Both the position numbers and the translations under genes were made by a program. From Oleiagrimonas soli (lineage in GTDB: Bacteria > Pseudomonadota > Gammaproteobacteria > Xanthomonadales > Rhodanobacteraceae), in assembly GCF_000761445.1 (NCBI RefSeq), contig NZ_KN196470.1, forward strand, positions 866,699 to 930,698: a stretch of DNA of 64,000 nt. Direction: 5' to 3'. The stretch's first letter is position 1, and each line of letters opens with the position of its first letter. A model generated the notes under the pieces. The model saw only the letters and a program-made list of their open reading frames with translations. It was not told the DNA's origin and made no database searches. Positions 32,221 through 42,267 of this stretch are shown here, in pieces.

Positions 32221-33429
32221 ATGCATACATTGATGAACCGATTTCCCGCCATGCTGGTCCTCGTGCTGATCCTGGTGGCTGGCGTCGGGAGGCCGGCGCA
32301 TGCCGAAACCGCGTCCGATGCGATGACGCGCGCCAAGGCCGTGGCCATCATCGCCGACAACCAGAAGATCGTGTCGCCGCGCGGCATCGAGGAGAACGTG
32401 GCGGTGCCGATCAACGGCATCCGCCAGGCATTGCAGATCCGCGGTCGCGACACGCGCAATCCGATTCTGCTGTTCCTGCATGGCGGGCCGGCGTCGCCCG
32501 ACATGCCGCTGGCGTGGACCTTCCAGTCACCCTGGGAGGACTACTTCACCGTGGTCGAATGGGACCAGCGCGGCACGGGCAAGACCTATGCGCTCAACAG
32601 CGAGGCCGCCATGGCGCCGGGCATGACCATCGACGGCATGACCGACGACGCCGCGCAGGTGGTGCAGTACCTGCGCAAGCGTTTCCACAAGCGCCGGATT
32701 TTCCTGATGGGGCATTCATGGGGCTCGGTGCTGGGCGTGCGTCTGGCGCAGCGACATCCGGACTGGTTCTACGCTTACATCGGCGTCGGTCAGTTGGTGA
32801 ACATGCGCGCCAACGAACGCGCCGGCTTCGCCTTTGCGCTGGATGCGGCGAAAGCCGACGGCAACGCGAAGGCGATCCGGGAACTGCAGTCCATCGAACC
32901 CTATCCGGGCCGCAAGGCCCTGACCGTGCCGCGAGTGGCCGTTCGCAGCAAGTGGGAGTCCTACTACGGCGGTCTGGCGCTGGGGCGTCGGAATTTCCGC
33001 TTCGATGCCCGTGCATGGGAACTCTCGCCGGCTTACAGCGAAAAGGACCTGGATGCCATCGGCAAGGGCAGCCTGTTTTCGCTGCATCACCTGCTCGGAC
33101 AGCTCAATGACATCGACTTCGATCGCGTCACGCACTTCCGGTGTCCCGTGGTGTTGTTCGTCGGCGCGCACGACGAGACCACCTCGCACGTGCTGGCCGA
33201 ACGCTGGTTCGCGAAGCTGCACGCGCCGTCCAAGCGCATGGTGATCTTCGCCGATTCCGCGCATATGGTGATGCAGGAGCAGCCGGGGCGTTTCCTGGTG
33301 CATCTGGTCGACGATGTGTTGCCCTATGCGCAGCGCGTCGGCGATGCGGCGCCCGGGGAGGTCGTCCGCGGGACGGGCATACCGGCCGGAAGTACGGCTG
33401 GAGATCATTCCATGCATTCGTCGCGTTAA
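32221..33429 (+). CDS. Secreted alpha/beta hydrolase, S33 (prolyl aminopeptidase-like) group
   Basis: The 402-residue protein has a signal peptide (about 1-27, cleavage probably after RPAHA) and an S33-like hydrolase fold: oxyanion-hole segment LFLHGGPASPDMPL (near residue 82), VVEWDQRGTGKTYAL, nucleophile Ser in LMGHSWGSVLG (near 166), acid in FVGAHDETTSHV (near 316) and the catalytic His in DSAHMVMQEQPGRFLVHLV (near 343). It begins 83 bases after the last permease on the same strand, so it may be cotranscribed. A peptidase or esterase acting on the exported compound, or on a periplasmic signal, is a reasonable inference. Confidence 0.85.
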   Translation: MHTLMNRFPAMLVLVLILVAGVGRPAHAETASDAMTRAKAVAIIADNQKIVSPRGIEENVAVPINGIRQALQIRGRDTRNPILLFLHGGPASPDMPLAWTFQSPWEDYFTVVEWDQRGTGKTYALNSEAAMAPGMTIDGMTDDAAQVVQYLRKRFHKRRIFLMGHSWGSVLGVRLAQRHPDWFYAYIGVGQLVNMRANERAGFAFALDAAKADGNAKAIRELQSIEPYPGRKALTVPRVAVRSKWESYYGGLALGRRNFRFDARAWELSPAYSEKDLDAIGKGSLFSLHHLLGQLNDIDFDRVTHFRCPVVLFVGAHDETTSHVLAERWFAKLHAPSKRMVIFADSAHMVMQEQPGRFLVHLVDDVLPYAQRVGDAAPGEVVRGTGIPAGSTAGDHSMHSSR

Positions 33430-33431
33430 GA

Positions 33432-33446
33432 TGGCAACGCTTTTGC
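33432..33446 (+). promoter_or_regulatory. Sigma-54-like promoter upstream of the regulator gene
   Basis: TGGCAACGCTTTTGC keeps the obligatory GG (33433-33434) and GC (33445-33446) at the correct 10-base gap and the TTGC block; the -24 block differs from consensus at two positions. Transcription would start near 33457, ahead of the activator ATG at 33484. With the palindrome-like GTCCGCGGGAC at 33364-33374 upstream, it suggests that the activator also drives its own operon. Confidence 0.55.
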
Positions 33447-33483
33447 GCTTTGGCGCATCCAACAGGGTATGCATCGGAGCAAA

Positions 33484-34824
<1,341 letters not shown>

Positions 34825-34852
34825 CGACGGTGCTGCGTCGGAGCGCGTTCGC

Positions 34853-36229
34853 ATGCGCTTGAAATCGCTGCAGGGTCGCATGGCGCTGCTGGTCGGCGTG
34901 GCCACGCTGACCGGCGCGCTGGTCTATGCGGGAGTGACCCAGTGGCCTTTGCCGCAGCTGATCGCGGCGGCGGCGGAGTTGATGCAGTCGCATGTCGACG
35001 TCGGTTGGTTGCGTACGCCGCTCGGCGGCCTGCTGATCACGCTGCTGCTGCTGGTGCCGATCGCGATGTGGCTGGGCAGCCGTCTGACGCGCCCGTTCCT
35101 GCGTCTGCTGCGGGCGCTGGAAGGCGCGGTCGTCAGTTACCGCGACGGCGATTTCGGCTTTTCCATCGCCACCCGACGCAAGGACGAGATCGGCGATCTC
35201 ATCCGCATGCACAACGAACTCGGGCACACCCTGCGCGAGCAGCGTCAGCACCTGGTGCAGCGCGAGCTGCTGCTCGATACCGTGGTGCAGAAGACGCCGG
35301 TGGCGCTGATCCTGACCGACAACCACCAGTACGTGACGTACGCCAACATTGCCGCACGGCAGCTGTTCAACGAGGGCAAGTCACTGGAGGGCGTGCGTTT
35401 CGACGCGCTGCTGCGCAGCGGATCGGATGCGCTGCGGGAGATTGTCGAGAGCGGTCGCGACGCGCTGTTTCCGGTGGAAATGGACGGTGCCGAAGAGACC
35501 TTCCACATTTCCCAGCGCGCCTTCCGGTTGCAGGGACGACCGCATCATCTGTATTTGTTCCGACGCATGACGCGCGAACTCTCGCGTCAGGAAGTGGCGA
35601 CCTGGAAGCGCGTCATCCGCGTGATCAGTCATGAACTCAACAACTCGCTGGCGCCGATTTCTTCGCTGGCGCACTCCGGCGCCGAACTGGCGCGCCGCGG
35701 CGACCGGGAACGTCTCCCGGGCGTGTTTTCCAGCATCTCCGAGCGTGCCAAGCATTTGCATCACTTCATCAGCGGCTATGCCGACGTGGCGAAGCTGCCG
35801 ACGCCGCGCATCGAGCCTGTGGCGTGGGGTGCCTTCATCGAAGCGTTGTCTTTGCATTGCACGTTCCGCCTGTGCGGCGAGCTGCCCGAGCGCGACGGCC
35901 GCTTCGATGCGGGGCAGGTGGAGCAGGCATTGATCAACCTGGTCAAGAATGCGCACGAGTCGGGCACGGACGAGGACGAGGTGACGTTGTCCATCGCCGA
36001 GGTCGGCCAGGCGTGGCGCATCGAAGTGGCCGATCGCGGTCCTGGCATGAGCGAGGCCGTGCTGGCCCAGGCCCTGCTGCCGTTCTATTCGACCAAGCGT
36101 TCGGGCACCGGACTCGGACTCGCACTGGCGCGCGAAATCACCGAGGCCCACGGCGGTCGTCTGAGTCTGTCCAACCGTCGGCACGGCGGCTTGCGGGTGA
36201 CGCTTCTGTTGCCGATGAACGACGCCTGA
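34853..36229 (+). CDS. Membrane histidine kinase (NtrY-like), partner of the NtrC-type regulator
   Basis: The 458-residue kinase has two membrane helices near the N-terminus (about 10-30 and 55-75) with a short periplasmic loop between them. A HAMP-like linker (SRLTRPFLRLLRALEGAV), a PAS-like domain (about 145-250, TPVALILTDNHQYVTYANIA), the phospho-acceptor motif VISHELNNSLAPISSL (near residue 262) and the ATPase core (NLVKNAHES, VADRGPGMSE, GTGLGLALAREI) follow. The periplasmic loop is small, so the signal may be sensed within the membrane or by the PAS domain. ATG 34853 lies 28 bases after the regulator stop. Confidence 0.93.
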   Translation: MRLKSLQGRMALLVGVATLTGALVYAGVTQWPLPQLIAAAAELMQSHVDVGWLRTPLGGLLITLLLLVPIAMWLGSRLTRPFLRLLRALEGAVVSYRDGDFGFSIATRRKDEIGDLIRMHNELGHTLREQRQHLVQRELLLDTVVQKTPVALILTDNHQYVTYANIAARQLFNEGKSLEGVRFDALLRSGSDALREIVESGRDALFPVEMDGAEETFHISQRAFRLQGRPHHLYLFRRMTRELSRQEVATWKRVIRVISHELNNSLAPISSLAHSGAELARRGDRERLPGVFSSISERAKHLHHFISGYADVAKLPTPRIEPVAWGAFIEALSLHCTFRLCGELPERDGRFDAGQVEQALINLVKNAHESGTDEDEVTLSIAEVGQAWRIEVADRGPGMSEAVLAQALLPFYSTKRSGTGLGLALAREITEAHGGRLSLSNRRHGGLRVTLLLPMNDA

Positions 36230-36230
36230 T

Positions 36231-36250
36231 ACCGCGTTCCGTGCGGTTTT
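36231..36250 (+). terminator. Weak hairpin after the kinase gene
   Basis: ACCGC (36231-36235) and GCGGT (36243-36247) form a 5-bp stem followed by TTT. It starts one base after the kinase stop. It could end the two-component transcript, but the stem is short and the T tract is poor. Confidence 0.35.
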
Positions 36251-36319
36251 CCGCGTGCCCGGACGATACGGCTCGATCGCCTATACTTCGCGGATGATCG
36301 GATCGTCCAGGGTGGAGTC

Positions 36320-36415
36320 ATGAAGCAGTTCCGCACGCACGCACGCACGGCATCGGCGCGTGAACCGGCCGCATGCTGGCATGGCGGCGCAGGCCCGGTG
36401 CGGGGAAACGCATGA
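36320..36415 (+). CDS. 31-codon leader ORF overlapping the ThrE-type gene
   Basis: ATG 36320 has an excellent ribosome binding site, GGTGGAG, three bases upstream. The 31 codons encode MKQFRTHARTASAREPAACW and a Gly-rich end (HGGAGPVRGNA). Its stop overlaps the ATG of the exporter gene at 36412 by ATGA, so translation of the exporter may depend on it. It contains two Thr and two Ser codons, too few for a classical amino-acid attenuator. Confidence 0.4.
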   Translation: MKQFRTHARTASAREPAACWHGGAGPVRGNA

Positions 36416-37668
36416 GCATGCAGGAACTGCCTTCGTTCACGACCGCGGCGCTCAACACGCGCATCGCCTTCCTGATCGAACTGACCCGCCGTCTGCATCA
36501 GTACGGCACGGCCGCGCCGCGGCTGGAAGAGGCCGTCAGCAGCGCATCGTTGCGGCTCGGGCTGCGCGCGGAGGTCTGGTCGAGTCCGACCGCCATCATC
36601 CTTTCCTTCGCCGATCAGGCGCAGGGCGACGACGCCATTGCGCAGGTGACGCAGGTCATCCGCATGCCGCCCGGCGACGTGAATCTGTCGCGTCTGTGCG
36701 AAGTCGACGCCATCGCCGATGGGGTGATCGAGGGACGGATCGGGCTCGAGGAAGGCGCGCGGCATCTGCGGCACATGTCCAAACCGCTGACGCGCGCGCA
36801 GCAGCTCGGCATGGTGTTCGGGTTCGCGCTGTCGGTGTTCGGCTTTGCGGTACTGATGCGCGGCTCCTGGGCCGATGCCCTGACGGCCGCGTTGCTCGGC
36901 GGCATGATCGGCGCCGTGATGCTGCTGGCCGCGCGGCATCCGCGCGTGGCGCTGGCCGGCGAGGCGCTGTCGGCCTTGCTCGCGGCGCTGGGCGCCAGTC
37001 TGGTCAGCGCCTGGCTGGTGCCGTTGCGGGTGAACGTTGTCGTGCTCTCCGCTTTGATCGTGCTGGTGCCGGGCATGATGCTGACCGCCGCCGTGCGCGA
37101 GCTGTCCGCGCAGCATCTGGCGTCCGGCGTGTCGCGCTTGTTCGGTGCGCTGGCGTCGATGCTGAAGCTGATTTTCGGTGCGATGGTGGTATTTGCCGCC
37201 AGCTCGTGGTTCGGTCTGAAGCTCCCCCTGCCGACGATGCCGCCGCTGCCGGCTTGGGTGCAATGGCCGTCGCTGGTGCTGGGTACTTTCGGTTTCGCGC
37301 TGGTCTTTCTGGCGGCCCGTCGCGATTGGTTGCTGGTCGCGCTGTCGGCCATGCTCGGTTATGTCGTCGCTCGCGAGGCGGGTGCGCAATTCGGTCCGGC
37401 ATTCGGTGTATTCACGGGTGGCCTGGTACTGGGTGCGGCGGGCAATTTGTATGCGCGCTTTGCGCATCGTCCGGGTTCGCTGGTGCGCGAGCCGGGCATT
37501 ATCCTGCTGGTGCCCGGAAGCGTCGGTTATCAGACGCTGACCTATCTGGCGCAGCGCAATGTGCACAGCGGCACCGAAACCGCGATTTTGCTGGTGACCC
37601 TGTTGGTGGCCCTGGTGGCGGGACTGCTGTTCGGGGATTTGCTGATCGCGCCGCGCCGTTCGCTCTGA
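36412..37668 (+). CDS. Threonine/serine exporter family protein (ThrE type, both domains in one chain)
   Basis: The 418-residue protein joins the cytoplasmic N-terminal ThrE domain (about 1-130, LIELTRRLHQYGTAAPRLEE and SPTAIILSF) to about ten membrane helices (130-418). The latter include the AVMLLAARHPRVALAGEALS region and a second half, from about 265, that matches the short ThrE-like domain (LGYVVAREAGAQFGPAFGVF, LVPGSVGYQTL). Many bacteria split these parts into two genes. ThrE of Corynebacterium exports threonine and serine; the substrate here is unproven. ATG 36412 is chosen because CGGGGAAACG precedes it and it begins at the conserved region. A strong leftward terminator for the next gene lies beyond its stop. 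Confidence 0.83.
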   Translation: MSMQELPSFTTAALNTRIAFLIELTRRLHQYGTAAPRLEEAVSSASLRLGLRAEVWSSPTAIILSFADQAQGDDAIAQVTQVIRMPPGDVNLSRLCEVDAIADGVIEGRIGLEEGARHLRHMSKPLTRAQQLGMVFGFALSVFGFAVLMRGSWADALTAALLGGMIGAVMLLAARHPRVALAGEALSALLAALGASLVSAWLVPLRVNVVVLSALIVLVPGMMLTAAVRELSAQHLASGVSRLFGALASMLKLIFGAMVVFAASSWFGLKLPLPTMPPLPAWVQWPSLVLGTFGFALVFLAARRDWLLVALSAMLGYVVAREAGAQFGPAFGVFTGGLVLGAAGNLYARFAHRPGSLVREPGIILLVPGSVGYQTLTYLAQRNVHSGTETAILLVTLLVALVAGLLFGDLLIAPRRSL

Positions 37669-37692
37669 GCGTGCGGCAAACCGACGTCATGA

Positions 37693-37725
37693 GAAAAAAG
37701 AAAGCGCCGGCATGACCGGCGCTTT
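37693..37725 (-). terminator. Intrinsic terminator of the H-NS-like gene
   Basis: AAAGCGCCGG and CCGGCGCTTT (37701-37725) form a perfect 10-bp stem with a 5-base loop. In the leftward direction the stem is followed by a T-rich run ending at 37693. It lies 35 bases past the H-NS-like stop. The stem may also stop rightward transcripts from the exporter gene, though the T tract on that side is poor. Confidence 0.85.
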
Positions 37726-37759
37726 CCATGATGTCGCTGATTGAGAATCCGGGATCGGA

Positions 37760-38092
37760 TTACTTGATCAGCAAATCCTTTTCCTTCTTGCCGGCCTTGA
37801 GCGCGGCATTGAACCAGCGCGGACGCTTGCCGCGGCCGGACCAGGTCTGGCTCGGATCGTCCGGGTTGCTGTACTTCGGCGGCACCTTGCCGGTGCTGCG
37901 ACGGGTACGGCGGCCGGCACCGCGAGTGCCGAACACTTCTTCGAACGTAAAGCCTTCGTCCTTGAGCAGCTTGGTGACTTTTTCACGCACCTTGACCAGC
38001 TTTTCCTTTTCCAGCTCCTGCTTGCGCGACTCCGCCTTGCTGATGAGGTCGTTGAGCTGAGTCTGATTGAGCTTCTTGAGATCGACGGCCAT
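37760..38092 (-). CDS. H-NS-family nucleoid protein
   Basis: The 110-residue protein has an N-terminal coiled-coil oligomerisation region (about 1-50, QLNDLISKAESRKQELEKEK) and a C-terminal DNA-binding domain with the H-NS core TWSGRGKRPRWFNAALKAGK. A basic linker RGAGRRTRRSTGKVPPKY joins them. H-NS proteins bind AT-rich DNA and silence acquired genes. The upstream region (38093-38220) is clearly more AT-rich than the surroundings, fitting autoregulation. The start at 38092 gives MAVDLKKLNQTQL; longer upstream frames run into that AT-rich leader. Confidence 0.9.
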   Translation of the reverse strand: MAVDLKKLNQTQLNDLISKAESRKQELEKEKLVKVREKVTKLLKDEGFTFEEVFGTRGAGRRTRRSTGKVPPKYSNPDDPSQTWSGRGKRPRWFNAALKAGKKEKDLLIK

Positions 38093-38229
38093 AAATGACT
38101 CCGAATGTTTGGGGGTAGGGACGGTTGTGAATGCAGAACATAAGCCGTTGTGCAGGCGGATTCTGCCGGATATCCGAATGTAATGCAAAAAATAATACGT
38201 TTTAATGAACGCACACTGTCTGAAAATCA

Positions 38230-38261
38230 CGCCCGTTCCTCATTGTGAGGAGATCCGGGCG
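38230..38261. terminator. Hairpin between the H-NS-like gene and proS
   Basis: An inner stem CCTC/GAGG around ATTGT is flanked by CGCCCG and CGGGCG, giving an interrupted hairpin. On the leftward strand it is followed by TGATTTTC, so it could end the proS transcript about 110 bases past the proS stop. The intervening 38262-38372 shows no gene. Confidence 0.4.
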
Positions 38262-38372
38262 CTCGTTTCGACAGGCTGGCGATGGTTTTCCGGATGGTTT
38301 ATCGCGGCGGTAATGGAATGCACGACACGAAGCTCAAGGCGTATTCGCCGCGATGTTTTCCGGTTATGTGCA

Positions 38373-40076
38373 TTATGCGCCGAGCAGGCGTTCCATCAGT
38401 TCCGCGCGAGTCAATGCGCGATTTTCAGTATCGCGGCGATGACGGTATTCGAACGTACCGGCTTCCAGACCGCGTTCGCTGACGACGATGCGATGCGGAA
38501 TACCGATCAGCTCCATGTCCGCGAACATCGGGCCGGGGCGTAGGCCGCGGTCGTCGAGCAGCACTTCGAGGCCGTGACCGGTCAGTTCGTCATACAGCGC
38601 CTGCGCGGCGTCCTGCGCTTGGGTGCCGTTGCGCGATCCGATGACGCAGATCGCCACGGTCCACGGCGCCATCGGCTCGGGCCAGACGATGCCGCGGTCG
38701 TCGTGATTTTGCTCGATAGCGGCGGCGACGATGCGGCTCACGCCGATGCCGTAGCAACCCATCAGCATGGCGCGGGCCTTGCCGTTCTCGTCGAGCACGG
38801 TGGCGTTCATTGCTTCGGCGTAGCGGCCGCCGAGCTGGAACACGTGGCCGACTTCGATGCCGCGGGCAATGTGCAGGGTGCCTTCGCCGTCCGGCGAGGG
38901 GTCGCCGTCGACGACCTTGCGCAGATCGGCGATGCGCGTGATGCGCGCATCGCGATTCCAGTTCGCGCCGGTGTAATGCGTGTCCACGGCGTTGCCGCCG
39001 CAGACGAAATCGGCCAGCGCCGCGGCGCTGCGGTCGACGATGACCGGAATCTCGTCCGGCAGACCGACGGGGCCGATGAAGCCGGGACGGGTGCCGGTCG
39101 CCTTGAGGATTTCGGCCTCGTCGGCGAGTACCGATGCACCAGGCAGTTCTTCCAGCTTGGCGGCCTTGACCTCGTTGATCTCGTGGTCGCCACGCACGCA
39201 CAGTGCGACCAGTCCTTGTTCGCCGCGCACCAGGATGGTCTTCACGCACTGGTCGGGCGAGACCGACAGGAAGGTCGAAACCTCGTCCATGGTCTTGCGC
39301 GCAGGAGTGTCCACGCGCTGCAGCTCGGCGGCGGGTTCGGGACGCTCGACGCGGGGCGCGAGGGCCTCGGCCAGTTCCACGTTGGCGGCGTAGTCGGAAC
39401 CGTCGCTCCAGGCGATCGCGTCCTCGCCGGATTCGGCCAGCACCTGGAATTCATGGCTGGCGTTGCCGCCGATGGCGCCGGTGTCGGCCTGCACCGCGCG
39501 GAAGCGCAGACCCAGGCGGTCGAAGATGCGCCCGTAGGCGCCGTACATGACCCCGTAGGTGGCGGCCAGCGACTCGGGCGTGAGATGGAAGGAGTAGGCG
39601 TCCTTCATCATGAATTCGCGGGCGCGCATGACGCCGAAGCGCGGACGAATCTCGTCGCGGAACTTGGTCTGGATCTGGTAGAAGTTGATCGGCAGCTGCT
39701 TGTAGCTTTTCAATTCCTGGCGCGCGAAGTCGGTGATGACTTCCTCATGCGTGGGGCCGTAGCAGTATTCCTGCTCCCGGCGATCCTTGAGCTTCAGCAA
39801 CTGACCGCCGAACTTTTCCCAGCGCTGGGTCTCTTCCCACAGTTCGCGCGGCTGGATCGAGGGCATCAGCATCTCGATGGCGCCGGCGCGGTTCATCTCC
39901 TCGCGCACCACAGTTTCGACCTTGCGCAGCACGCGCAGGCCGAGCGGCGTCCAGGTGTAGATACCGGCGGCGAGTTTGCGCAGCATGCCGGCGCGCAGCA
40001 TCAGCCGGTGGCTGGCGACTTCCGCGTCGGCGGGTACTTCCTTGACGGTGGCGAGGTGAAACTGGCTCAGGCGCAT
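38373..40076 (-). CDS. proS: Prolyl-tRNA synthetase (bacterial type with editing insertion)
   Basis: The 567-residue class II synthetase charges tRNA-Pro. Motif 2 region [20 protein letters not shown], motif 3 near [14 protein letters not shown] and the N-terminal [20 protein letters not shown] are typical. The insertion between motifs 2 and 3 (about 220-390, [20 protein letters not shown]) is the editing domain that removes alanine from tRNA-Pro. It ends with an anticodon-binding domain. The length matches the E. coli enzyme. It is preceded by a perfect -10 hexamer at 40193-40198. Confidence 0.97.
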   Translation of the reverse strand: MRLSQFHLATVKEVPADAEVASHRLMLRAGMLRKLAAGIYTWTPLGLRVLRKVETVVREEMNRAGAIEMLMPSIQPRELWEETQRWEKFGGQLLKLKDRREQEYCYGPTHEEVITDFARQELKSYKQLPINFYQIQTKFRDEIRPRFGVMRAREFMMKDAYSFHLTPESLAATYGVMYGAYGRIFDRLGLRFRAVQADTGAIGGNASHEFQVLAESGEDAIAWSDGSDYAANVELAEALAPRVERPEPAAELQRVDTPARKTMDEVSTFLSVSPDQCVKTILVRGEQGLVALCVRGDHEINEVKAAKLEELPGASVLADEAEILKATGTRPGFIGPVGLPDEIPVIVDRSAAALADFVCGGNAVDTHYTGANWNRDARITRIADLRKVVDGDPSPDGEGTLHIARGIEVGHVFQLGGRYAEAMNATVLDENGKARAMLMGCYGIGVSRIVAAAIEQNHDDRGIVWPEPMAPWTVAICVIGSRNGTQAQDAAQALYDELTGHGLEVLLDDRGLRPGPMFADMELIGIPHRIVVSERGLEAGTFEYRHRRDTENRALTRAELMERLLGA

Positions 40077-40192
40077 GCAATCGGTCCGTGGTAGGAGTGG
40101 CCCGGTTGCTTTGCGCGTTGTGCGATCGTCGGCATTTTCCGATCACGATCACGGGCTTGCGCAGCCGCATGCCGGGACAGGCTGAACGGTCG

Positions 40193-40198
40193 ATTATA
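40193..40198 (-). promoter_or_regulatory. Candidate -10 element of proS
   Basis: Read leftward, TATAAT (in CGCTATAATCGACC) lies 117 bases upstream of the proS start. No good -35 hexamer is found at 16-18 bases. It is the only clear sigma-70 hexamer in the 164-base gap between the DUF4124 gene and proS. Confidence 0.45.
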
Positions 40199-40240
40199 GC
40201 GTTGACGACACCTGGCGCGATATGTGCCGGAAAGCGTGCG

Positions 40241-40669
40241 TCAGTTGCTGCAGTACGCGTTGTAACGCTGCTGCTGTTGCTGCAACTGCTGCGCGCGGGC
40301 CTTTTCGTCGACCGGAGTGGTCTTGCCCTCACTGTCCAGGCGCTGCACCGACTGCGAGGATTTCAGCAGTGCGATGTTGGATTGCAGCTGGGCGCAGAAG
40401 CGCCGCAGTTGCACCGAGCGTCCACTGTCCTTGGCGGAGTCTGCCTTGGTCTCGCTGCCGGAATCCGAGGCGGTCGCCTCTCTGTCGATGCGCGGTTGAT
40501 CCGCATCGGCGCGGGTTTTGATGTTCTCGTACTTCACGCCCTGCGGAGGCGGCGAGTCGGAGAAGTGCGCGGTGCCGTTCGCATCCGTCCACTTGTAGAC
40601 CTGGGCGCTGGCGAGCATGGGTAGTGCCAGGAGCAACGTCGTCAGCAGGGTGGGCAGCGTGCCTCGCAT
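40241..40669 (-). CDS. Exported DUF4124-domain protein
   Basis: The 142-residue protein has a signal peptide (about 1-22, LLTTLLLALPMLASA) followed by the DUF4124 core VYKWTDANGTAHFSDSPPPQ. A charged, low-complexity middle and a C-terminal helix with QQLQQQQQRYNAYCSN complete it. The two cysteines (near 90 and 140) could form a disulfide in the periplasm. DUF4124 proteins are common in this bacterial group and have no established function. It is transcribed leftward ahead of proS. Confidence 0.82.
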   Translation of the reverse strand: MRGTLPTLLTTLLLALPMLASAQVYKWTDANGTAHFSDSPPPQGVKYENIKTRADADQPRIDREATASDSGSETKADSAKDSGRSVQLRRFCAQLQSNIALLKSSQSVQRLDSEGKTTPVDEKARAQQLQQQQQRYNAYCSN

Positions 40670-40927
40670 GATCTATCTCCGTGCCGGAAACTAGGCGGCA
40701 CGCGGGTGTGCCGTCGATATTGTTCCGAATGGTACGCACAGTGCGCGGTTCGAGGGAAGGGCAAACACCGGTATTTTCTGCCGTTTGTGAGGCGGCGCAC
40801 CCAACCGGCATGGGCACCTCGGGCCGGAAATGGTTTCGGGCGCGGGTTCGTTTTGGGGGCGTGCGGCCCACGCCCGGCAATGGTTTACACTGTGCCGACG
40901 CCTATATCTCGGAGTCGACACAAGCGC

Positions 40928-41716
40928 ATGAGCGACACGCCTACCGTCCGCCCGCCGCGCCATCGCGGGATCTACCTGCTGCCGAACCTTTTCACCACCG
41001 GAGCCATGTTCTCCGGCTTTTTCGCCATCGTGTCCGGCATCGGCGGGCATTTCGTGTCGGCGTGCGTGGCCGTGTTCGTGGCCGCGCTGCTGGACAGCAT
41101 GGACGGCCGCGTGGCACGTATGACCGGCACGCAGAGCGATTTCGGCGTGCAGTACGACTCGTTGTCGGACCTGGTCAGCTTCGGGCTGGCGCCGTCGCTG
41201 GTGATGTACACGTGGTCGTTGTCGGAATTGCGCGCCTACGGACCGCTGTGGGGCAAGATCGGCTGGGCCGCGGCCTTTATCTATGCCGCCTGCGGCGCCT
41301 TGCGCCTGGCGCGTTTCAATACCCAGGTCGGGGTGGCCGACAAGCGCTACTTCCAGGGGCTGGCCAGTCCTGCGGCGGCGGCGCTGTGCATGTCCTTCGT
41401 GTGGAGCATGGAGCGGGATGGCGTCAGCGGCGCGCAGGTCTGCTTCATCACGCCGTTCCTGATCGTGATCGCCGGATTGCTGATGGTCAGCAACGTGCGC
41501 TACTTCAGCTTCAAGGCCTGGCCCAAGTCCGATCGCGTGCCGTTCCTGTGGGTGATTTCGGCGCTGCTGGTCCTGGTGCTGCTGGCGATCGATCCGCCGC
41601 ACGTGCTGCTAGCCGTGTTCGGTCTGTACGTGATTTCCGGGCCGGTGATGACGCTGTGGGGTCGCGTCACGACGCGTCGCCGGCGCGCCCGGCGCGGCGA
41701 ACCGCCGGCGGCCTGA
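40928..41716 (+). CDS. pssA: CDP-diacylglycerol-serine O-phosphatidyltransferase
   Basis: The 262-residue inner-membrane enzyme makes phosphatidylserine, the precursor of phosphatidylethanolamine. The CDP-alcohol phosphotransferase motif DGx2ARx8Gx3Dx3D is complete as MDGRVARMTGTQSDFGVQYD followed by SLSD (near residue 58). Six to eight membrane helices follow. This is the integral-membrane (class I CDP-OH-P) type rather than the E. coli phospholipase-D-like type. The ATG at 40928 begins the conserved RPPRHRGIYLLPNLFTTGAM region. The next gene starts 5 bases after its stop. Confidence 0.93.
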   Translation: MSDTPTVRPPRHRGIYLLPNLFTTGAMFSGFFAIVSGIGGHFVSACVAVFVAALLDSMDGRVARMTGTQSDFGVQYDSLSDLVSFGLAPSLVMYTWSLSELRAYGPLWGKIGWAAAFIYAACGALRLARFNTQVGVADKRYFQGLASPAAAALCMSFVWSMERDGVSGAQVCFITPFLIVIAGLLMVSNVRYFSFKAWPKSDRVPFLWVISALLVLVLLAIDPPHVLLAVFGLYVISGPVMTLWGRVTTRRRRARRGEPPAA

Positions 41717-41721
41717 GACGC

Positions 41722-42213
41722 ATGATGGCGACCGCCTCCCGCCACGAACGGCTGCGCGCGCTGGGCGTGACACCCTACCGTCTGCGCGCGCCGCGCGGCG
41801 TGGAAGCCGTTCCCGCCGAGCCCTCGATCATCGAAGCGGCGGTGGCACCCACGGCCACGCCGCGTGCCGCGGGCGCCACCGTGCCTTGCGTGCTGCTGCT
41901 GCCGGCGGGGTGTCCGCCGCGCACGCTGGATCTGATCGGTCGCAGCATGCATGCCTTCGGCGCCGATTTCGCGCGGGCGCCGCGGTTTTCGGTATCGACC
42001 GAGGGTGTACTGGATACGCCGCCCACGGCGCGCGCCTATCTCGCTTTCGGCGACGCCCAGGCTCGCGCGCTGGGCCACGTGCTCGACGCCGACGTCATGC
42101 ATGCGGCCGAGATCGTGCTGCTGGATCTGCCCGAGGCCCTGCATGCCGGCGCGTCCAAGCGCCGACTGTGGCTGGCGCTGAAGGCGCTGCGGCGGCGGAT
42201 GCGCGCGCACTGA
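41722..42213 (+). CDS. HolD-like protein (putative DNA polymerase III psi subunit)
   Basis: The 163-residue soluble protein starts ASRHERLRALGVTPYRLRAP, comparable to the E. coli HolD N-terminus (..LQQLGITQWSLRRPG). It continues with an alternating hydrophobic pattern (VPCVLLLPAGCPPRTLDLIG) and ends in a basic helix. It lies directly upstream of rimI, the same neighbour as holD in E. coli. HolD bridges the clamp loader and single-strand-binding protein. Similarity is weak apart from the N-terminal segment, so context carries much of the call. Two adjacent ATGs (41722, 41725) are possible starts. Confidence 0.55.
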   Translation: MMATASRHERLRALGVTPYRLRAPRGVEAVPAEPSIIEAAVAPTATPRAAGATVPCVLLLPAGCPPRTLDLIGRSMHAFGADFARAPRFSVSTEGVLDTPPTARAYLAFGDAQARALGHVLDADVMHAAEIVLLDLPEALHAGASKRRLWLALKALRRRMRAH

Positions 42214-42267
42214 GCGCTCCGCGACCTCGCGCTGGGCAGGTGGCGCGCGTCGTCGCATAATCGCCGC

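Noticed and set aside
38574-40094. A 506-codon plus-strand frame opposite proS
   Set aside because: It is an antisense shadow of a perfectly conserved synthetase; composition is Gly/Val/His-rich and it has no recognisable motif.
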